The notes under the pieces: generated by a model
What the model saw: only the letters and a program-made list of their open reading frames with translations
Told to the model about the DNA's origin: nothing
Databases searched by the model: none
Assembly: GCA_024681495.1 (NCBI GenBank)
Contig: JAILAS010000065.1
Span: 1 to 10,459 of the forward strand
DNA: 10,459 nucleotides
Reading direction: 5' to 3'
Source: Eubacterium sp.
Lineage (GTDB): Bacteria; Bacillota; Clostridia; Lachnospirales; Lachnospiraceae
In this document: positions 8,914 through 10,459 of the stretch, piece after piece
Layout: each line of letters opens with the position of its first letter
How positions within the stretch are numbered: the stretch's first letter is position 1
Program-made: the position numbers and the translations under genes

Positions 8914-8957
8914 ATCCCAAAAAAATATTTCATCCGGATGACGGGATTTTTTCCGTC
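8914..8957 (-). other. Possible structured leader of the amt mRNA
   Basis: The predicted amt leader holds GACGG (8957-8953) that can pair with CCGTC (8944-8940) across an 8-nt loop, directly followed by the palindrome CATCCGGATG (8940-8931) and a run of seven U (8925-8919). An alternative pairing joins ATCCC (8947-8943) to GGGAT (8918-8914). The two pairings exclude each other. The stems are short, so this is only a hint of structure and not a recognised riboswitch. Confidence 0.25.
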
Positions 8958-8974
8958 TGCATTACAATATCACC

Positions 8975-9003
8975 TTGCTTTTTAAAAATAAAATACTTAT
9001 AAT
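8975..9003 (+). promoter_or_regulatory. Predicted lysR promoter
   Basis: TTGCTT at 8975-8980 and TATAAT at 8998-9003 are separated by 17 nt, giving a perfect -10 and a four-of-six -35 element. The expected start of transcription is near 9010, leaving a leader of about 55 nt before the ATG at 9065. The region between the elements is A/T-rich. Confidence 0.7.
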
Positions 9004-9024
9004 TTAGTGAGTACCATACCTAAA
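8996..9024 (-). promoter_or_regulatory. Candidate promoter of the amt-glnN-gltB-gltD operon
   Basis: Read on the minus strand, TATAAG (9001-8996) lies 17 nt after TTTAGG (9024-9019). The -10 is close to consensus and the -35 is poor, which is typical of an activator-dependent promoter. It overlaps the lysR promoter face to face, sharing part of the -10, and its -35 lies inside the LysR-type dyad. Transcription would begin near 8989, giving a leader of roughly 100 nt. No sigma-54 element (GG-N10-GC) and no GlnR/TnrA-type site was seen. Confidence 0.4.
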
Positions 9025-9030
9025 AAGTAT
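9016..9030. promoter_or_regulatory. Putative LysR-family operator (T-N11-A dyad)
   Basis: ATAC at 9016-9019 and GTAT at 9027-9030 form a perfect 4-bp dyad around a 7-nt centre, which gives the family pattern T-N11-A (T9017, A9029). It lies about 6-20 bases downstream of the predicted lysR start site, a good place for autorepression. It also overlaps the candidate -35 of the amt promoter. Short A/T-rich dyads can occur by chance. Confidence 0.5.
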
Positions 9031-9064
9031 AGGCATGCTCAAACCATTGAAAAAAGGGGATTCC

Positions 9065-9961
9065 ATGGACTTAAGACAGCTGAATTATTTCCTCACAATT
9101 GCCGAAGAACTGAACATAACCAAGGCCTCAAAACGCCTGAACATCTCCCAGCCGCCCCTCAGCCGGGCACTGATGGACCTCGAGGACGAACTCGGGTGCA
9201 AGCTCTTCGTCCGCGGAAAAAGACGTCTGTCACTGACCCCGGAAGGCATGGCTCTGAAGCGCAGAAGCACTCAGATTCTCGACCTCACCCGCATGACGAA
9301 GTCGGAGATAATAGAGATGAAGAGCGGCATCGGCGGCACGATCCACCTGGGCCTGGTCGACAGCAACGGCCCCTTCCTCGTGGCGGACTGGATTTCCGCC
9401 TTTAAGGAGGAATACCCGAACGTAACCTACAGCCTCTGGAGCGGAAACAGCGACGATTTGACCGACAGGCTCAAGGAGGGACTGCTGGATCTGGCGCTCA
9501 CTATGACTCCGTTTAACTCGGAGATACTGGACGGATTCCAGGTGTTCGAGGAGAACTGGGTGGCCATTATCCCGAACTCCCATGAACTAGCCCAAAAGCG
9601 CCGCGAATACATTAAGATAAAAGAGCTGGCAGACACCGACCTCATCATCCCCTCGCGTCACTCGCGAAGCGGCGAGATAAACCAGTGGTTCGCCAAATAC
9701 GGCATTGAACCCCGGTTCCTCATCGAGATCGCACACTCCTCGAACGCCATCCAGCTGGTCTCCAAGGGCCTGGGCATCGCCATATTCCCGGCCTCCGTGG
9801 CGAAGAACATCCCGTCTGTGGCCGGCGTTACGGTAAAGGAACTCTCCCCCACCGCGCAGGTGGGCTACATCCTCACCTGGGACAACCAGAAAAAGCCCGG
9901 CGTTTTGGCCGGGCGGTTCGTGGAATTCGTGCGCGAGATGTATGCCGAGGTAAAGGAGTAG
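9065..9961 (+). CDS. LysR-type transcriptional regulator, divergent from the ammonium operon
   Basis: This is a DNA-binding regulator of 298 residues, a standard length for the LysR family. Residues 1-61 form the winged helix-turn-helix (MDLRQLNYFLTIAEE..., recognition helix near SQPPLSRALMDLE at 28-40, wing through KLFVRG and LTPEG). A linker helix follows (about 62-88), then a two-lobed effector domain from GTIHLGLVD (about 93-298). I chose ATG 9065 because AAGGGGA sits just upstream and family members begin MxLRQL. An in-frame ATG at 9035 would add ten atypical residues, lacks a ribosome site, and overlaps no known motif. The effector and exact subfamily cannot be read from the sequence. 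It could be a GltC-like nitrogen regulator judging by position, but I do not see enough to use that name. Its divergence from amt and the LysR-type dyad between the genes make the amt-glnN-gltB-gltD operon its likely target. Confidence 0.95.
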   Translation: MDLRQLNYFLTIAEELNITKASKRLNISQPPLSRALMDLEDELGCKLFVRGKRRLSLTPEGMALKRRSTQILDLTRMTKSEIIEMKSGIGGTIHLGLVDSNGPFLVADWISAFKEEYPNVTYSLWSGNSDDLTDRLKEGLLDLALTMTPFNSEILDGFQVFEENWVAIIPNSHELAQKRREYIKIKELADTDLIIPSRHSRSGEINQWFAKYGIEPRFLIEIAHSSNAIQLVSKGLGIAIFPASVAKNIPSVAGVTVKELSPTAQVGYILTWDNQKKPGVLAGRFVEFVREMYAEVKE

Positions 9962-9963
9962 GT

Positions 9964-10085
9964 GGGGGTTGGATTGGTTTCGGGAGGTTGGATTGGTTTC
10001 GGGGGTTGGATAGTTTTGGGGGTTGGATTGGTTTCGGGGGTTGGATTGTTTTGGGGGTTGGATTGGTTTGGAAGGTTGGGGTTGT
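9964..10085 (+). repeat. G-rich 17-19 nt tandem repeat, about six to seven copies
   Basis: The unit is GGGGGTTGGATTGGTTTC with small variants. Copies begin at 9964, 9982, 10001, 10018, 10036 and 10053, with a decayed seventh from about 10070. Lengths alternate between 17 and 19 nt, mostly through the ending (TTTC versus TTT or TTTT) and one inserted base in copy two. The array starts two bases after the lysR stop codon. The plus (mRNA-like) strand has regular GG and GGGGG runs with loops of 2-4 nt, compatible with two-layer G-quadruplexes. The period is not a steady multiple of three, so coding is unlikely. Confidence 0.85.
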
Positions 10086-10094
10086 GAAGAAGTT

Positions 10095-10141
10095 GCGCGG
10101 GCAGGGCTGGTTGACATAACGCCGGATAGCCTGCCCCGCGC
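10095..10141. repeat. GC-rich hairpin module, copy 1
   Basis: Left arm 10095-10108 and right arm 10128-10141 pair over seven outer bases (GCGCGGG with CCCGCGC), then two mismatches, then five apical pairs (including one G-U), closing a 19-nt loop. The loop begins with GGTTGACATAACGCCG, which recurs exactly in copy 2. No U-run follows on either strand, so it does not look like an intrinsic terminator. Confidence 0.7.
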
Positions 10142-10151
10142 CGAAGAAAAT

Positions 10152-10453
10152 TTCGCAAAATCGCGGTTTTTGGCCGATTTGCGAATTTTCCTGGGTGCTA
10201 TGATTCGCAAATTCAAGGATTTTGGCCGATTTGCGAAAATTCCCGGGTGCCACGATTCGCAAATCGGCGGTTTCCGGACATTTTGCGAATTTTCCACGGT
10301 GTCCCGTTTCGCAAATCGACGGTTTCCGGGCATTTTGCGAATAATTTGCACGGGCATGGTTGACATAACGCCGATAAATGCCTCCCGCGCCGGAAACAAA
10401 ATTCGCAAAACCGCAGTTTTCGGGGAATCTGCGAATATTCCTGGATGCCCCGT
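10152..10453. repeat. Array of five inverted-arm units (TTCGCAAA-N18-TTTGCGAA)
   Basis: Left arms TTCGCAAA start at 10152, 10204, 10256, 10308 and 10402; right arms TTTGCGAA start at 10178, 10230, 10282, 10334 and 10428 (the last as TCTGCGAA). Every arm pair is separated by exactly 18 nt, and the first four units are also separated by 18-nt spacers, giving an exact 52-nt period. Spacers are related to each other (for example TTCC-x-GGGTGC), unlike CRISPR spacers. Between units four and five the spacer is enlarged by 42 nt by the second GC-rich hairpin. After unit five the next left arm is not found before the window ends. Confidence 0.85.
10348..10390. repeat. GC-rich hairpin module, copy 2
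   Basis: This is a second copy of the hairpin at 10095-10141, lying 249 nt downstream. The 16-nt loop core (10358-10373) is identical. The arms differ: the apical pairs here are CAT/ATG where copy 1 has GCT/AGC. A 3-nt bulge and an outer GGGC/GCCC-type stem with one A-C mismatch follow. It replaces the normal spacer of the inverted-arm array between its fourth and fifth units. Confidence 0.65.
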
Positions 10454-10459
10454 TCCCCC

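Larger units (their letters stand above)
9962..10459. other. Gene-free, repeat-filled region downstream of lysR
   Basis: No credible gene was found in this 498-nt stretch. Open frames on the minus strand translate to low-complexity Pro/Asn/Ser repeats that mirror the DNA repeats, with no convincing ribosome site or domain. No stem followed by a U-run was found for lysR termination. The content is a G-rich tandem repeat followed by an inverted-arm array with two GC-rich hairpins, listed separately. Confidence 0.75.

Noticed and set aside
8890..9064. Sigma-54 promoter or GlnR/TnrA site controlling the nitrogen operon
   Set aside because: No GG-N10-GC element was found (the nearest match has a 12-nt spacer), and no TGTNA-N7-TNACA-type dyad is visible.
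9035..9064. Upstream in-frame ATG of lysR at 9035
   Set aside because: It has no ribosome site and adds ten residues not typical of the family. The ATG at 9065 has AAGGGGA directly upstream.
10111..10140. Promoter from TTGACA in the hairpin loops (10111-10116 and 10360-10365)
   Set aside because: The -35 is perfect, but 16-18 nt downstream the sequence is GC-rich in both copies with no -10 element, and no gene follows.
10095..10160. Intrinsic terminator for lysR
   Set aside because: The GC-rich stem is strong, but it is followed by an A-rich tract (CGAAGAAAAT), not a U-run, on the plus strand, and there is no U-run on the other strand either.
9587..10408. A 273-codon minus-strand open frame over the lysR end and the repeats
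   Set aside because: Its translation is antisense lysR plus Asn-Pro-rich and repeated low-complexity peptides that mirror the DNA repeats. There is no recognisable domain or convincing ribosome site.
10152..10453. CRISPR array
   Set aside because: The repeated parts are 8-nt inverted arms, and the supposed spacers are related to each other. No cas gene and no typical 23-47 nt identical direct repeat is present.

Overview
The window reads as a chromosomal segment of a Gram-positive anaerobe of the class Clostridia, plausibly Lachnospiraceae or a relative. This is inferred from strong AGGAGG-type ribosome sites, a type III glutamine synthetase (GlnN), a Clostridia-style GltB/GltD pair and an ammonium transporter fused to a PII domain. 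No rRNA or other taxonomic marker is present, so the assignment is an inference.

Positions 1-8889 hold one tightly packed minus-strand operon, read from high to low coordinates: amt-PII fusion (8889-7114), glnN (7031-4965), gltB (4958-423) and gltD (430 to beyond position 1, truncated by the window). The gaps are 82 nt, 6 nt and an 8-nt overlap. Together the genes form a complete ammonium-assimilation route. Amt imports ammonium under control of its own tethered PII module, GlnN makes glutamine from glutamate plus ammonia with ATP, and the GltB/GltD glutamate synthase returns two glutamates from glutamine plus 2-oxoglutarate using NAD(P)H.

Positions 8890-9064 are a compact divergent control region. 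A good sigma-70-type promoter (TTGCTT-N17-TATAAT) serves a plus-strand LysR-type regulator (9065-9961). A weaker opposing promoter candidate for the operon overlaps it. A LysR-type dyad (ATAC-N7-GTAT, which is T-N11-A) lies between the two genes. The arrangement suggests that the LysR protein controls both itself and the nitrogen operon.

Positions 9962-10459 carry no credible gene and are made of repeats. First comes a G-rich 17-19 nt tandem repeat directly after the lysR stop codon. Then comes a composite array of inverted 8-nt arms (TTCGCAAA / TTTGCGAA) in a strict 8-18-8-18 rhythm (52-nt period). This array is punctuated by two copies of a GC-rich hairpin whose loop is conserved but whose apical stem pairs change together. 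These non-coding repeats and the Amt-PII fusion lacking the T-loop tyrosine are the most unusual items in the window.
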